From Pohlia nutans (lineage: Eukaryota > Streptophyta > Bryopsida > Bryales > Mniaceae), in the NCBI GenBank assembly GCA_022496805.1, contig CM040099.1, positions 436,501 through 500,500 of the forward strand: 64,000 bases of DNA, given 5' to 3'. Each line of letters begins with the position of its first letter. Position 1 is the stretch's first letter. The notes under the pieces were generated by a model, which saw nothing but the letters and a program-made list of their open reading frames with translations, searched no databases and was not told the DNA's origin. Below, piece after piece: positions 1 to 13,365 of this stretch. The position numbers and the translations under genes are program-made.

Positions 1-3000
1 GGGCTTGTATTAATATTCAAGGCTTACTAGAAATGATTAGATGCCTTTCACGATGTTCTACCATCATCCAAATGCCAAGCCATATGTGTTTTATTCTAGG
101 ATTGGGCTTGTATTAATGATTTGGGCTTACTAGAGATGATTATATGCCTTCCACGATGTTCGCCCATCATCCAAATGCCAGGCCACATGTGTTTTATATT
201 AGGATTGGGCTTGTATTAATATTCTCGGTTGATTAGAAATGATTATATGCCTTCTATGATGTCCTACCATCATCCTAATGCCATCCCACATGTGCTTTAT
301 ATTAGGAATGGGCTTGCATTAATATTCTGGGCTTACTAGAAATGATTAAATGCCTTCCATGATGTTGTACCATCATCTAAATGCCATGGGACATGTGTTT
401 TATATTAGGAATGGGCTTGTATTACTATTCTGGGCTCACTAAGAATGATTATATGCCTTCGACGATGTTGTACCATCATTCAAATGCCATGTCACATTTG
501 TTTTGCATTAGGATTGGGATTGTTTTAATGTTCAAGGCTTACCAGAAATGATTATATAGCTTCCACGATGTTTTACCATCATCCAAATGCCATGCCACAT
601 GTGTTTTATATTAGGATTGGGCTTGTATTAATATTCTGGGCAAACTAGGAATGATTATATGCCTTCAACGATGTTGTACCATCATCCAAATGCCATGCCA
701 CATGTGTTTTATATTAGGATTAGGCTTGTATTAATATTCTGGGCTTACTAGGAATGATTATATGCCTTTTACGATGTTGTACATTCATTCAAATGCTATG
801 CCGCATGTGTTTTATATTAGGATTCGGCTTGTATTAATATTCTGGGCTTACTAGAAATGATTATATGCCTTCCACGATGTTGTACCATCATCCAAATGCC
901 ATGCCACATGTGTTTTATATTAGGAATGGGCTTGTATTAATATTCTGGGCTTACAAGAAATGATTATATGCCTTCCAAAATGTTGTACCATCATCGAAAT
1001 GCCATGGCACATGTGTTTTATATTAGGAATGGGCTTGTACTAATATTCTGGACTTACTAGGAATGATTATATGCCTTCCATGATGTTTTACCATCATCCT
1101 AATGCCATCCCACATGTGCTTTATATTAGGAATGGGCTTGTATTACTATTCTGGGCTAACAACGAATGATTGTATGCCTTCTACGATGTTCTACCATCAT
1201 CCAAATGCCATGGCACATGTGTTTCCTTTTAGGATTGGGCTTGTATTAATATTCTGCGATTACTAGAAATGATTATATGCCATCTCTGATGTCCTACCAT
1301 CATCCTAATGCCATCCCACAAGTGTTCTATATTAGGAATGGGCTTGTATTAATATTCTTGGCTTACTAGTAATGATTATATGCATTCCACGATGTTGTAC
1401 CATCATTCAAATGCCATGCCACATGTGTTTTATATTAGGATTGGGTTTGTATTAATATTGTGGGCTTACTAGGAATGATTATATGCCTTCCACGATGTTG
1501 TACCATCATACAAATGACACGCTACATGTGTTTTATATTAGGACTGGGCTTGTATTAGTATTCTGGGCTTACTAGAAATGATTATATGCCTTCCACGATG
1601 TTGAACCATCATCTAAATGCCATGGCTCATGTGTTTTATATTAGGAATGGGCTTGTATTAATATTCTGGGCTTACTAGGAATGATTATATGCCTTCTACG
1701 ATGTTGTACCATCATTCAAATGCCATCGCACATGTGTTTTATATTAGGAATGAGCTTGTATTAATATTCTGGTCTTACTAGAAATGATTTTATGCCTTCC
1801 ACGATGTTAAACCATCATCTAAATGCTATGGCACATGTGTTTTATATTAAGAATGGGCTTGTATTAATATTGTGGGCTTACTAGGAATGATTATATGCCT
1901 TCAACGATGTTGTACCATCATTCAAATGCCATGCCACATGTGTGTTATATTAGGATTGGGCTTGTATTAATATTCTGGGCTTACTAGAAATGATTATATG
2001 CCTTCAACGATGTTGTACCATCATCTAAATGCCATGGCTCATGTGTTTTATATTAGGAATGGGCTTGTATTAATATTCTGGGTTTACTAGGAATGATTAT
2101 ATGCTTTCTACGGTGGTGTACCATCATCCAAATGCCATGGCACATGTGTTCTATATTAGGAATGGGCTTGTATTAATATTCAAGGCTTACTAGAAATGAT
2201 TAGATGCCTTTCACGATGTTCTACCATCATCCAAATGCCAAGCCATATGTGTTTTATTCTAGGATTGGGCTTGTATTAATGATTTGGGCTTACTAGAGAT
2301 GATTATATGCCTTCCACGATGTTCGCCCATCATCCAAATGCCAGGCCACATGTGTTTTATATTAGGATTGGGCTTGTATTAATATTCTCGGTTGATTAGA
2401 AATGATTATATGCCTTCTATGATGTCCTACCATCATCCTAATGCCATCCCACATGTGCTTTATATTAGGAATGGGCTTGCATTAATATTCTGGGCTTATT
2501 AGAAATGATTAAATGCCTTCCATGATGTTGTACCATCATCTAAATGCCATGGGACATGTGTTTTATATTAGGAATGGGCTTGTATTACTATTCTGGGCTC
2601 ACTAAGAATGATTATATGCCTTCGACGATGTTGTACCATCATTCAAATGCCATGTCACATTTGTTTTGCATTAGGATTGGGATTGTTTTAATGTTCAGGG
2701 CTTACCAGAAATGATTATATAGCTTCCACGATGTTTTACCATCATCCAAATGCCATGCCACATGTGTTTTATATTAGGATTGGGCTTGTATTAATATTCT
2801 GGGCAAACTAGGAATGATTATATGCCTTCAACGATGTTGTACCATCATCCAAATGCCATGCCACATGTGTTTTATATTAGGATTAGGCTTGTATTAATAT
2901 TCTGGGCTTACTAGGAATGATTATATGCCTTTTACGATGTTGTACATTCATTCAAATGCTATGCCGCATGTGTTTTATATTAGGATTCGGCTTGTATTAA

Positions 3001-6000
3001 TATTCTGGGCTTACTAGAAATGATTATATGCCTTCCACGATGTTGTACCATCATCCAAATGCCATGCCACATGTGTTTTATATTAGGAATGGGCTTGTAT
3101 TAATATTCTGGGCTTACAAGAAATGATTATATGCCTTCCAAAATGTTGTACCATTATCGAAATGCGATGGCACATGTGTTTTATATTAGGAATGGGCTTG
3201 TACTAATATTCTGGACTTACTAGGAATGATTATATGCCTTCCATGATGTTTTACCATCATCCTAATGCCATCCCACATGTGCTTTATATTAGGAATGGGC
3301 TTGTATTACTATTCTGGGCTAACAACGAATGATTGTATGCCTTCTACGATGTTCTACCATCATCCAAATGCCATGGCACATGTGTTTCCTTTTAGGATTG
3401 GGCTTGTATTAATATTCTGGGATTACTAGAAATGATTATATGCCATCTCTGATGTCCTACCATCATCCTAATGCCATCCCACAAGTGTTCTATATTAGGA
3501 ATGGGCTTGTATTAATATTCTTGGCTTACTAGTAATGATTATATGCATTCCACGATGTTGTACCATCATTCAAATGCCATGCCACATGTGTTTTATATTA
3601 GGATTGGGTTTGTATTAATATTGTGGGCTTACTAGGAATGATTATATGCCTTCCACGATGTTGTACCATCATACAAATGACACGCTACATGTGTTTTATA
3701 TTAGGACTGGGCTTGTATTAGTATTCTGGGCTTACTAGAAATGATTATATGCCTTCCACGATGTTGAACCATCATCTAAATGCCATGGCTCATGTGTTTT
3801 ATATTAGGAATGGGCTTGTATTAATATTCTGGGCTTACTAGGAATGATTATATGCCTTCTACGATGTTGTACCATCATTCAAATGCCATCGCACATGTGT
3901 TTCATATTAGGAATGAGCTTGTATTAATATTCTGGTCTTACTAGAAATGATTTTATGCCTTCCACGATGTTAAACCATCATCTAAATGCTATGGCTCATG
4001 TGTTTTATATTAAGAATGGGCTTGTATTAATATTGTGGGCTTACTAGGAATGATTATATGCCTTCTACGATGTTGTACCATCATTCAAATGCCATGCCAC
4101 ATGTGTGTTATATTAGGATTGGGCTTGTATTAATATTCTGGGCTTACTAGAAATGATTATATGCCTTCAACGATGTTGTACCATCATCTAAATGCCATGG
4201 CTCATGTGTTTTATATTAGGAATGGGCTTGTATTAATATTCTGGGCTTACTAGGAATGATTATATGCTTTCTACGGTGGTGTACCATCATCCAAATGCCA
4301 TGGCACATGTGTTCTATATTAGGAATGGGCTTGTATTAATATTCAAGGCTTACTAGAAATGATTGGATGCCTTTCACGATGTTCTACCATCATCCAAATG
4401 CCAAGCCATATGTGTTTTATTCTAGGATTGGGCTTGTATTAATGATTTGGGCTTACTAGAGATGATTATATGCCTTCCACGATGTTCGCCCATCATCCAA
4501 ATGCCAGGCCACATGTGTTTTATATTAGGATTGGGCTTGTATTAATATTCTCGGTTGATTAGAAATGATTATATGCCTTCTATGATGTCCTACCATCATC
4601 CTAATGCCATCCCACATGTGCTTTATATTAGGAATGGGCTTGCATTAATATTCTGGGCTTACTAGAAATGATTAAATGCCTTCCATGATGTTGTACCATC
4701 ATCTAAATGCCATGGGACATGTGTTTTATATTAGGAATGGGCTTGTATTACTATTCTGGGCTCACTAAGAATGATTATATGCCTTCGACGATGTTGTACC
4801 ATCATTCAAATGCCATGTCACATTTGTTTTGCATTAGGATTGGGATTGTTTTAATGTTCAAGGCTTACCAGAAATGATTATATAGCTTCCACGATGTTTT
4901 ACCATCATCCAAATGCCATGCCACATGTGTTTTATATTAGGATTGGGCTTGTTTTAATATTCTGGGCAAACTAGGAATGATTATATGCCTTCAACGATGA
5001 TGTACCATCATCCAAATGCCATGCCACATGTGTTTTATATTAGGATTAGGCTTGTATTAATATTCTGGGCTTACTAGGAATGATTATATGCCTTTTACGA
5101 TGTTGTACATTCATTCAAATGCTATGCCGCATGTGTTTTATATTAGGATTCGGCTTGTATTAATATTCTGGGCTTACTAGAAATGATTATATGCCTTCCA
5201 CGATGTTGTACCATCATCCAAATGCCATGCCACATGTGTTTTATATTAGGAATGGGCTTGTATTAATATTCTGGGCTTACAAGAAATGATTATATGCCTT
5301 CCAAAATGTTGTACCATCATCGAAATGCCATGGCACATGTGTTTTATATTAGGAATGGGCTTGTACTAATATTCTGGACTTACTAGGAATGATTATATGC
5401 CTTCCATGATGTTTTACCATCATCCTAATGCCATCCCACATGTGCTTTATATTAGGAATGGGCTTGTATTACTATTCTGGGCTAACAACGAATGATTGTA
5501 TGCCTTCTACGATGTTCTACCATCATCCAAATGCCATGGCACATGTGTTTCCTTTTAGGATTGGGCTTGTATTAATATTCTGGGATTACTAGAAATGATT
5601 ATATGCCATCTCTGATGTCCTACCATCATCCTAATGCCATCCCACAAGTGTTCTATATTAGGAATGGGCTTGTATTAATATTCTTGGCTTACTAGTAATG
5701 ATTATATGCATTCCGCGATGTTGTACCATCATTCAAATGCCATGCCACATGTGTTTTATATTAGGATTGGGCTTGTTTTAATATTCTGGGCATACTAGAA
5801 ATAATTAGATGCCTTCCACGATGTTCTACCATCATCCAAATGCCATGCCATATGTGTTTTATATTAGGATTAGGCTTGTATTAATGTTTTGGGCTTACTA
5901 GAAATGATAATATGCCTCCCACGATGTTCACCCATCATCCAAATGCCATGCCACATGTGTTTTATATTAGGATTGGGTTTGTATTAATATTGTGGGCTTG

Positions 6001-8463
6001 CTAGGAATGATTATATGCCTTCCACGATGTTGTACCATCATACAAATGACACGCTACATGTGTTTTATATTAGGACTGGGCTTGTATTAGTATTCTGGGC
6101 TTACTAGAAATGATTATATGCCTTCCACGATCTTGAACCATCATCGAAATGCCATGCCACATGTGTTTTATATTAGGATTGGGCTTGTTTTAATATTTTG
6201 GGCTTACTAGAAATGATTATATGCTTTCCACGATGTTCTATCATCATCCAATTGCCAGGGCACATGTGTTTTATATTAGGAATGGGCTTGTATTAATATT
6301 CGGGGCTTACTAGGAATGATTATATGCTTTCTACGGTGGTGTACCATCATCCAAATGCCATGGCACATGTGTTCTATATTAGGGATGGGCTTGTATTACT
6401 ATTCTGGGCTAACAACGAATGATTGTATGCCTTCTACGATGTTCTACCATCATCCAAATGCTATGGCACATGTGTTTTATATTAGGATTTGGCTTGTATT
6501 AATATTCTGGGCTTACTAGAAATGATTATATGCCTTCCATGATGTCCTACCATCATCCTAATGCCATCCCACATGTGTTTTATATTAGGAATGGGCTTGT
6601 ATTAATATTCTTGGCTTACTAAAAAATGATTATATGCCTTCCACGATGTTCTACCCTCATCTATATGCCATGGCACATGTGTTCTATATTAGAAATCGGC
6701 TTGAATTAATATTCTGGGCTTACTAGAGATGATTATATGCCTTCCACGATGTTGTACCATCATTCAAATGACACGCCACATGTGTTTTATATTAGGACTG
6801 GGCTTGTATTAATATTCTGGGCTTACTAGAAATGATTTTATGCCTTCGACGATGTTCTACCATCATCGAAATGCCAATCCACATGTGTTTTATATTAGGA
6901 TTGGGCTTGTATTAGTATTCTGGGCTCACTAGGAATGATTATATGTCTTCTACGATGTTGTACCACCATCCAAATGCCATGGCACATCTGTTTTATATTA
7001 GGACTCGGCTTGTATTAATATTCTGGGCTTACTAGAAATGATTTTATGCTTTTATACGATGTTCTACCATCATCGAAATGCCAATCCACATGTGTTTTAT
7101 ATTAGGATTGGGCTTGTATTAGTATTCTGGGCTCACTAGGAATGATTATATGTCTTCTACGATGTTGTACCATCATCCAAATGCCATGTTACATGTGTTT
7201 TATTTTAGGATTGGGCTTGCATTAATATTCTGGGCTTACTAGAAATGATTATATGCCTTCCACGATGTTCTACCATCATCTATATGGCATGGCACATGTG
7301 TTTTATATTAGGAATGGGCTTGTATTAATATTCTGGGTTACTAGAAATGATGATATGCCTTCCACGATGTTCTACCATCATTCAAATGCCATGCCACATG
7401 TGTTTTATTTTAGGATTGGGCTTGCATTAATATTCTGGGCTTACTAGAAATGATTATATGCCTTCCACGATGTTCTACCCTCATCTATATGCCATGGCAC
7501 ATGTGTTTTATATTAGAAATCGGCTTGTATTAATATTCTGGGCTTACTAGAAATGATTATATGCCTTCCACGATGTTGTTCCATCATCTAAATGCTATGG
7601 CACATGTGTTTTATATTAGGATTGGGCTTGTATTAATATTTTGGGCTTACTAGAAATGACTATGCCTTCGACGATGTTCTCCCATCATCGAAATGCCATG
7701 CCACATGTGTTTTATATTAGGATTGGGCTTGTATTAGTATTCTGGGCTCACTAGGAATGATTATATGTCCTCTACGATGTTGTACCATCATCCATATGCC
7801 ATGGGACATGTGATTTATATTAGGACTGGGCTTGTATTACTATTCTGGGCTTACTAGAAATGATTATATGCCTTCAACGATGTTGTACCATCATCCAAAT
7901 GCCATGGCACATGTGTTTTATTTTAGGATTGGGCTTGTATTAATATTCTGGGCTTACTAGAAATTATTATATGCCTTCCACGATGTTCTACCATCATCCA
8001 AATGCCATGGCACATGTGTTTTATATTAGGAATCGGCTTGTGTTAATATTTTGTGGGTTTACTAGAAATGATTATTTGTCCTCTACGATGTTGTACCATC
8101 ATCTAAATGCCATGGCACATGTGTTTTTTATTATTATTGGGCTTGTGTTATATTCTGGTCTTACTAGAAATGATTATATGCCTTCCACGATGTTCTATGA
8201 TCATCCAAAGGCCATGCCACATGTGTTTTATATTAGGAATGGGCTTGTATTAATATTCTGGGCTTACTAGAAATGATTATATGCCTTCCACGATGTTGTA
8301 CCATCATCCAAATGCCATGGCACATGTGTTTTATATTAGAAATGGGCTTGTATTAATATTCTGGGCTTACTAGGTATTATTATATGCCTTCCACGATGTT
8401 GTACCATCATTCATATACCATGCCACATGTGTTTTATATTAGGATTGGGGTTGTATTAATATT
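1..8463. repeat. 103-bp satellite array with 21-mer higher-order repeat
   Basis: About 82 head-to-tail monomers of ~103 bp; each carries the landmarks GGGCTTGTATTAATATTC, ATGCCTTCCACGATGTT and CATGTGTTTTATATTAGGA. The block starting at 1 recurs almost unchanged at 2164 and 4327, a spacing of 2163 bp or 21 monomers. The third copy departs near 5767, where about two extra monomers are inserted, and the remainder to 8463 is less ordered. The array runs off the left edge of the window. Because 103 is not a multiple of 3, the short ORFs seen here are by-products of the repeat. Confidence 0.95.
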
Positions 8464-8640
8464 CTCTGTTAAGTTGTGATACTTTTTCCTTGGTGTGCTC
8501 CATGATGGATATGTGGCTTAATAAGAAATGTAGAAAAATTTAATTCATGTTTTATCCAGTTTGGAATAGAACATTAAAAGCATGAGGTATATAGTTTTGT
8601 CATGTAGGAGTTCATGGTTTTAGTTTATGGTGTTCCTAGG

Positions 8641-10060
8641 AGAGATCTGCGGGTTACGGAAATATGGCGTAGTCGGAAATACGGAGCAGTCGGAAATGTA
8701 GGCCAATGAGGAGGGTTTAAGAAGAATATGGAGAGGCGTGAAAGGCAGATGGGGCAGTCGGTGGAGGGCAGTCGGAGTAGAGCAGTCGGTTTAGGGCAGT
8801 CGGAGTTTAGGAGCTCAGGATGCGAGAGGGCAGATTAGGCAGTCGGAGGAGGCAGATGAGGCAGTCGGGGGGGGGGGGGGTGGGGCAGATGAGGCAGATG
8901 GGGTAGGCCGTGATGGACGACTTGGCGGGCTGAAATTTCAGAATCTAGCTTTGTAAGAGCAATGTTTCATTGTACTGCCTCCTGGTGTAGGTGGTATGAA
9001 AATAAGACAACTATACTTTAAGTCAGTTCATCATTAATTCGGTCTGACAGAAACATTAAAATCTCGAGGGATTAAGCGTCCTCATGCAACGTGCCTATGG
9101 ATATTATAAACTTAATTTTACACCTGTTATTCTCAACTCTCAGTTCAACAAGGTTTGGGTGGAACGAGTTTGCATGGAGAGGATTTCTGGTTTTCAAATG
9201 GATGTTGTTTAGAGACTCGGCCGTCCGAGAGATGGGACAGTCGGAAATTTGGGGCAGTCGGAAATATAGGCCAATTCGGAAGATTATGGAAGAAGAGTGA
9301 AGGGCAGACGGGGCAGTCGGAGTGGGGCAGACGGAGAGGGGGCAGACGGAGTGGGGGCAGTCGGAATGGGCCGACAGGAGAGGGCAGTCGGGTGAGGCAG
9401 CTCAGGATAATCTAGAGGAAGAGAGGGGGCAGATGAGGCAGTCGGAGGGGGCAGACGGGAGAGGCAGGCGGTCGAGCGGTGGGCGCTTTGTGGGGTTCAA
9501 ATTTCAGAATCCAGCTTTGTAAGAACAATGTTTCCCTCCGCGTGCCTCCCAGTTTGGGTGTCATGGAAGTATCTAAAATATAATTTAAGTAAATCCATCA
9601 TTAATTCGGTCTGACAGAAACATTAAATCTCGAGGGATTAAGCTTCCTAGTGCAACGTGCCTATGGATATTATAAACTTAATTCTACACCTGTTATTCTC
9701 AACTCTCACTTCAGCAAGGTCTGGGGGGAAGGAGTTTGTATGGAGAGGATTTCTGGTTCTCAAGTTCATGTTGTTTGGAGACTCGGCCGTCGGAGAGATG
9801 GAACAGTCGGAAATTTGGGGCAGTCGGAAATATAGGCCAATTCAAGAAGATTATGGGTGAAGAGTGAAGGGCAGACGGGGCAGTCGGAGTGGGGCAGCCG
9901 GAGAGGGGGCAGACGGAGCGGGGGCAGTCGGAATGGGCACACGGGAGAGGGCAGTCGGGTGATGCAGCTCAGGATTACAGAGGCATAGAGGGATCACACA
10001 AGGCAGTCGGAGATGGCAGACGGTAGAGGCAGTCGGGGATGGCAGGTGGATTGGGTAGTT
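8641..10060. repeat. Tandem ~567-bp duplication carrying CAGTCGG minisatellites
   Basis: Blocks rich in GGGGCAGTCGG-like units lie at about 8650-8930, 9200-9480 and 9780-10060. Between them a unit of about 567 bp is repeated: the phrase CATTAATTCGGTCTGACAGA occurs near 9031 and again near 9600, and the text ATGCCTATGGATATTATAAA-like follows both times. The repeat includes a run of 12 or more G near 8868. Overlapping ORFs here are low-complexity Gly/Arg/Gln translations of the repeat. The stretch 8464-8640 before it shows no feature. Confidence 0.85.
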
Positions 10061-10137
10061 AATGGGGATTGCACGGGGAAGAGAGGAATGAAATCTCCTT
10101 GACTTTAGTATAGTATTTAATATCTTGCGTGCATAGT

Positions 10138-10320
10138 CATCAAGCCACTCACCCTTGTTGGTTGGTTAAGACTATATATTAGGAAATTGAGACCAAGGTT
10201 CGATACTAGTCGAGCACGTGTGATCATTAATGTGATATACACGGCCTGGTCGCCAGTGAGTTATCATAGGCAGGAAACCCTAAACAACCAACCCCAACCC
10301 TGCGTTATGTAAAATGAAAA
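10138..10320 (+). repeat. Possible tRNA-derived SINE fragment
   Basis: A box-A-like sequence (TTGGTTGGTTAAGAC, near 10157) is followed about 35 bp later by a box-B-like GGTTCGATAC (10197-10206). This is the arrangement of RNA polymerase III promoters in tRNA-derived SINEs. I see no clear 3' tail or target duplication, so the limits are guesses. It could also be a chance match. Confidence 0.3.
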
Positions 10321-10329
10321 AGGGATAAA

Positions 10330-11066
10330 AGAAGAGGTGGGAAATGGAGTGGCAAAGGAGTTTTTGTTTTTTTTTTTGGGAATGGTGCTAGTTTGTTTCA
10401 TTCCCATTGATAGCATCTTGATATATAAAACTTGTGAACTTGAGAGCCCAATCTCATATTGTTAATAGATTTTGTAGCATTCAATTGTTGTGTGAGGTAG
10501 TGATTACTTGGGCACTAAAAGGTTAACGTGATTTGAAATTGAACTTTTGATACGTAATACTTTGTAGAGAAGGGTTTCAACGGAAGCCACTGTTTTTGTC
10601 CCTTCTAATGAATTTTTGTCTCTTCCAAAAGTCTCTATAAAGTCAGAACCGTCTTTTAGCACTTTCATGTAAGCGGGAGTTATTGTTCCTGTTAACTGGT
10701 TAAAGTTCAATGATCATAAATGTATTTTATCACTTCCACCCAAGATTAGGGATTGAAAAATTCACAATCAAATTTTAACTCTTACAATGAAGGAGGGATT
10801 CAAAAGCCGTATAGGAAAGTCAATAGTATTTACATCAAGTACCCTAAATCCCCAAATATTGAAATGTCATGACATATGAAGCCAAATAATGTATATTAAG
10901 CAATGGTAATGAAGATGCCATGTGTACCCAAAAAAAAATTAACAAATGAAACATAAACAATTATTCAATATTACTGAACCAATTAACCAAATTATAACAA
11001 GTAGTAAAGAACAAGCTTGCAAAAGTTCAATTACAAATTGCATCCCATGTGATGAAATTTAAATAG
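10330..11066. other. AT-rich stretch without a supported gene
   Basis: AT-rich DNA with homopolymer runs. A 68-codon minus-strand ORF (10504-10710) has no recognisable motif or flanking gene signals and is not called. Confidence 0.6.
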
Positions 11067-11615
11067 TTTAACCCCTAAATGACGGAGGGGGTAAGGGCAA
11101 AACATAAATGTGTTATAAAAATTACTTCTTCAACTTTGATGAAGTTTGGTCCAAAAGAGAAAATGAGGAATTTGATGTTTAGTAATTTTCCATATGGTCA
11201 AATATCAAAAAATAGCTTTTTATCATCTCATAATGAATTTAGAAGCACTGAACTCCAAATATTTATCAGAATCACAAATTTTATTTTTAGAATTTGAAAT
11301 CTAGTATGATTTGTTAAAACTAGACATTCTATTATAAAATCAAAAATTGCAAATTTTTCAACGGAGAGAACATCATTTCTTTCCCCAAATAGTAAGTTTT
11401 CTAACACTAAACAATGTAGAAGTGTTTTTCTTTGAAAATTTATCCCGGATGGAGTTTAACTCGGATTGACATGATTCAAATTGGGTTGGAAAGTAGACTT
11501 GATTACCTATTTAAAAATATTTTTTATTTTTTATAAAAATGTTTTTTCTATTTAGGGCAGAACATAAAAAAAGGGCAAAGACCATAAAATGGTTGATACG
11601 TCACTTAGGGGTTAA
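11067..11615. mobile_element. 549-bp MITE-like element with ~17-bp terminal inverted repeats
   Basis: The left end reads TTTAACCCCTAAATGACG at 11067, and the right end CGTCACTTAGGGGTTAA at 11599-11615 is its reverse complement with one mismatch. The interior is AT-rich and non-coding. Interior text near 11100-11180 (AACATAAATGTGTTATAA, TTGATGAAGTTTGGT) resembles 36734-36812, so related sequence occurs elsewhere in the window. No clear target duplication was found. Confidence 0.55.
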
Positions 11616-11868
11616 CGTCCTTGTGAAGTAGCTCAACACTTGCAATGTTTCCATAAAACAAAAGATAAAAAAAAATAAAGATAAAAATTAAAAAAAATAA
11701 GTATTCCTCTCATTACAAAAGAAAGCAAAATGTGCCACTATCACTGCTGATACAAATGGCCATCTAAAACTAGAATTAATATTTGTCCTCCATGATGTCT
11801 CCCACTTTGACCGTAATCCATCTGAAACTATAATTAATTTTCATCCTGCATGGGATCTCCTACTTTGA
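11616..11868. other. Intergenic AT-rich stretch
   Basis: No gene or strong repeat seen. It contains poly-A runs near 11670-11700 and a loosely repeated phrase around CATCTAAAACTAGAATTAAT and CATCTGAAACTATAATTAAT. Confidence 0.5.
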
Positions 11869-12110
11869 GAAAGGGCAGATCATCATGGCAGTCGGGGCAG
11901 TCGGAGTCGGGGCAGTCGGGGCAGTCGGAATCGGGGCAGAAGGGGCGGTCGGAATGAGGCACTCCAGGCAGATGGGGCAGTCGGAATCGGGGCAGAAGGG
12001 GCGGTCGGAATGAGGCACTCCAGGCAGATGGGGCAGTCGGGGCAGTCGGGGCAGACGGGGGCAGTCGGAGCAGACGGGGCAGTCGGGCCAGTACAGGCAG
12101 CAGGGGATGG
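11869..12110. repeat. CAGTCGG minisatellite block
   Basis: Tandem GGGGCAGTCGG-type units with a larger repeated unit (the phrase AATGAGGCACTCCAGGCAGA occurs twice, about 60 bp apart). It lies just past the stop codon of the split hAT gene. A similar short block lies upstream of that gene's start (near 21050), so the units may be subterminal repeats of the hAT element; this is inference. Confidence 0.85.
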
Positions 12111-12121
12111 CTGTGAAGTAG

Positions 12122-13032
12122 TTAACCTTGAAAATCATCATCGTTAGGTGCCTCTGCTCTTGAAGGACTGCTTTCGTTGGAGCTGATGTCGTCCTCGGGT
12201 TCGGGTGAATGAGCACGTAAAATTAAGTTACTGTGGTTGGAAGTGACCAATTTTTTGGTAGGCCGTGACCTTGATGCATCTCTAATTCCATTGGCATCTA
12301 ACACTGGTCGCGTGTCATCATGAAGCCCCACAAAAGGCCTTGGCGCCCTAGACTTAAACCGCTTGTGGCCTCGAGCTCTAGTGTTGATGTTACCAATACC
12401 TTGGGTGGTAAGAGGATTTGGATCATCTAATGAACTGGGTGGTTGTGTATTTCCAGCACGCACCCGTAATCTTGTATTCGGTCGTGCAATTGGAGGTTCA
12501 GTTGTTCTAATTTGTCCGTTACGCCTAGATTGACTGAGACTCAGAAGTGTGGCTCCAATCCCAGTACTATGAGTCGATGATGCGTTCACAAGGGAGGGAG
12601 TCTCTATTTCCATTGGTAACGGTTCACATGGTATCTCAAGAGATCTTCCGTCGTGGGTAATGTCTTCTAAAGGTTGGATATTTTCCGTACGAGTTGAACA
12701 CCCTTCGCCATGTGGCACACTGGGTGGATGGGCTGCTATAGCAATTTCTATTGGTACAGAAACTACATTATTGCTCATGGTAGGAGGAGAAGGTTGTCTG
12801 GCAACTATGTTGTCGTTGTTGGCGTCGTTGAAATCATAGACATTCATCCCATCAAGCCCACCATCCAAATTGTGGCCGTCGGAGTCACCAGAGTCAGCGC
12901 TACTATTCCTAGAGGAATCGGAATTACGGTCATCGAACTGATCAAATTCCGCCCAGTCAGGTTGTGCACCGAGGGGGTTATCGGGGTCATCGTTTGCGTC
13001 GTCATCATCAGGACCTAAACCATCATCATTGT
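12122..13032 (-). pseudogene. hAT transposase gene, 3' part separated by copia insertion
   Basis: This is the C-terminal tail of the hAT gene whose main part is at 18690-20770. The 5-bp ATTGT at 13028-13032 is repeated at 18690-18694, so the copia element inserted here. Across the junction the Asp-rich reading frame continues in phase. The tail is about 303 residues, rich in Asp, Asn and Ser and with no known domain, ending in a stop at 12122-12124. The apparent ATG at 13105 lies in the copia LTR and is not a native start. Confidence 0.8.
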
Positions 13033-13350
13033 TGTTGAAGTAGGATGATTGCGTGGGCTGAAGTTGCTCATAGCCATGCGCATTAGCTAGAGTAGATGAT
13101 GCCAATGAGCTAGACTTGCAACTAGAGAAGTGGTACTAGTTAGAAGTAATGAGAATTGGGTCTCCCAAGTGATATGGGCTGATCCTAGTGTACTAGGAGT
13201 GGAGTATGGGCTGATGTCCCATATGGTTTGCCAAGGGGACTCCCTTGGGTGTGCTACTTAAGAGGGGCAGCCCATGAGTAAAGATTATCTCTTTCCTATG
13301 CATTCCAAGTGTTTGTGTGAGGCTTTGGCATTCTAATCTAACCTTCAATA
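13033..13350 (+). repeat. Copia 5' LTR
   Basis: Begins TGTTGAAG and ends CCTTCAATA, so its ends form an imperfect inverted repeat with TG...TA rather than the usual TG...CA. Matches 18372-18689 over the full 318 bp. Confidence 0.95.
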
Positions 13351-13365
13351 GGTTATGGGCCCACT
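13351..13365 (+). promoter_or_regulatory. Primer binding site matching half-tRNA(iMet)
   Basis: GGTTATGGGCCCAC follows the LTR immediately. It is complementary to the anticodon stem-loop of plant initiator-Met tRNA (GTGGGCCCATAACC), not to the tRNA 3' end. Priming from an internal half-tRNA is known for Drosophila copia and Ty5-type elements; its use here is inferred. Confidence 0.75.

Noticed and set aside
6316..8270. Short ORFs with MPSTMFYHH-like repeats
   Set aside because: They are translations of the 103-bp satellite, whose period shifts frame every monomer.
10504..10710. 68-residue minus-strand ORF
   Set aside because: No motif, no gene context, and length expected by chance in AT-rich DNA.
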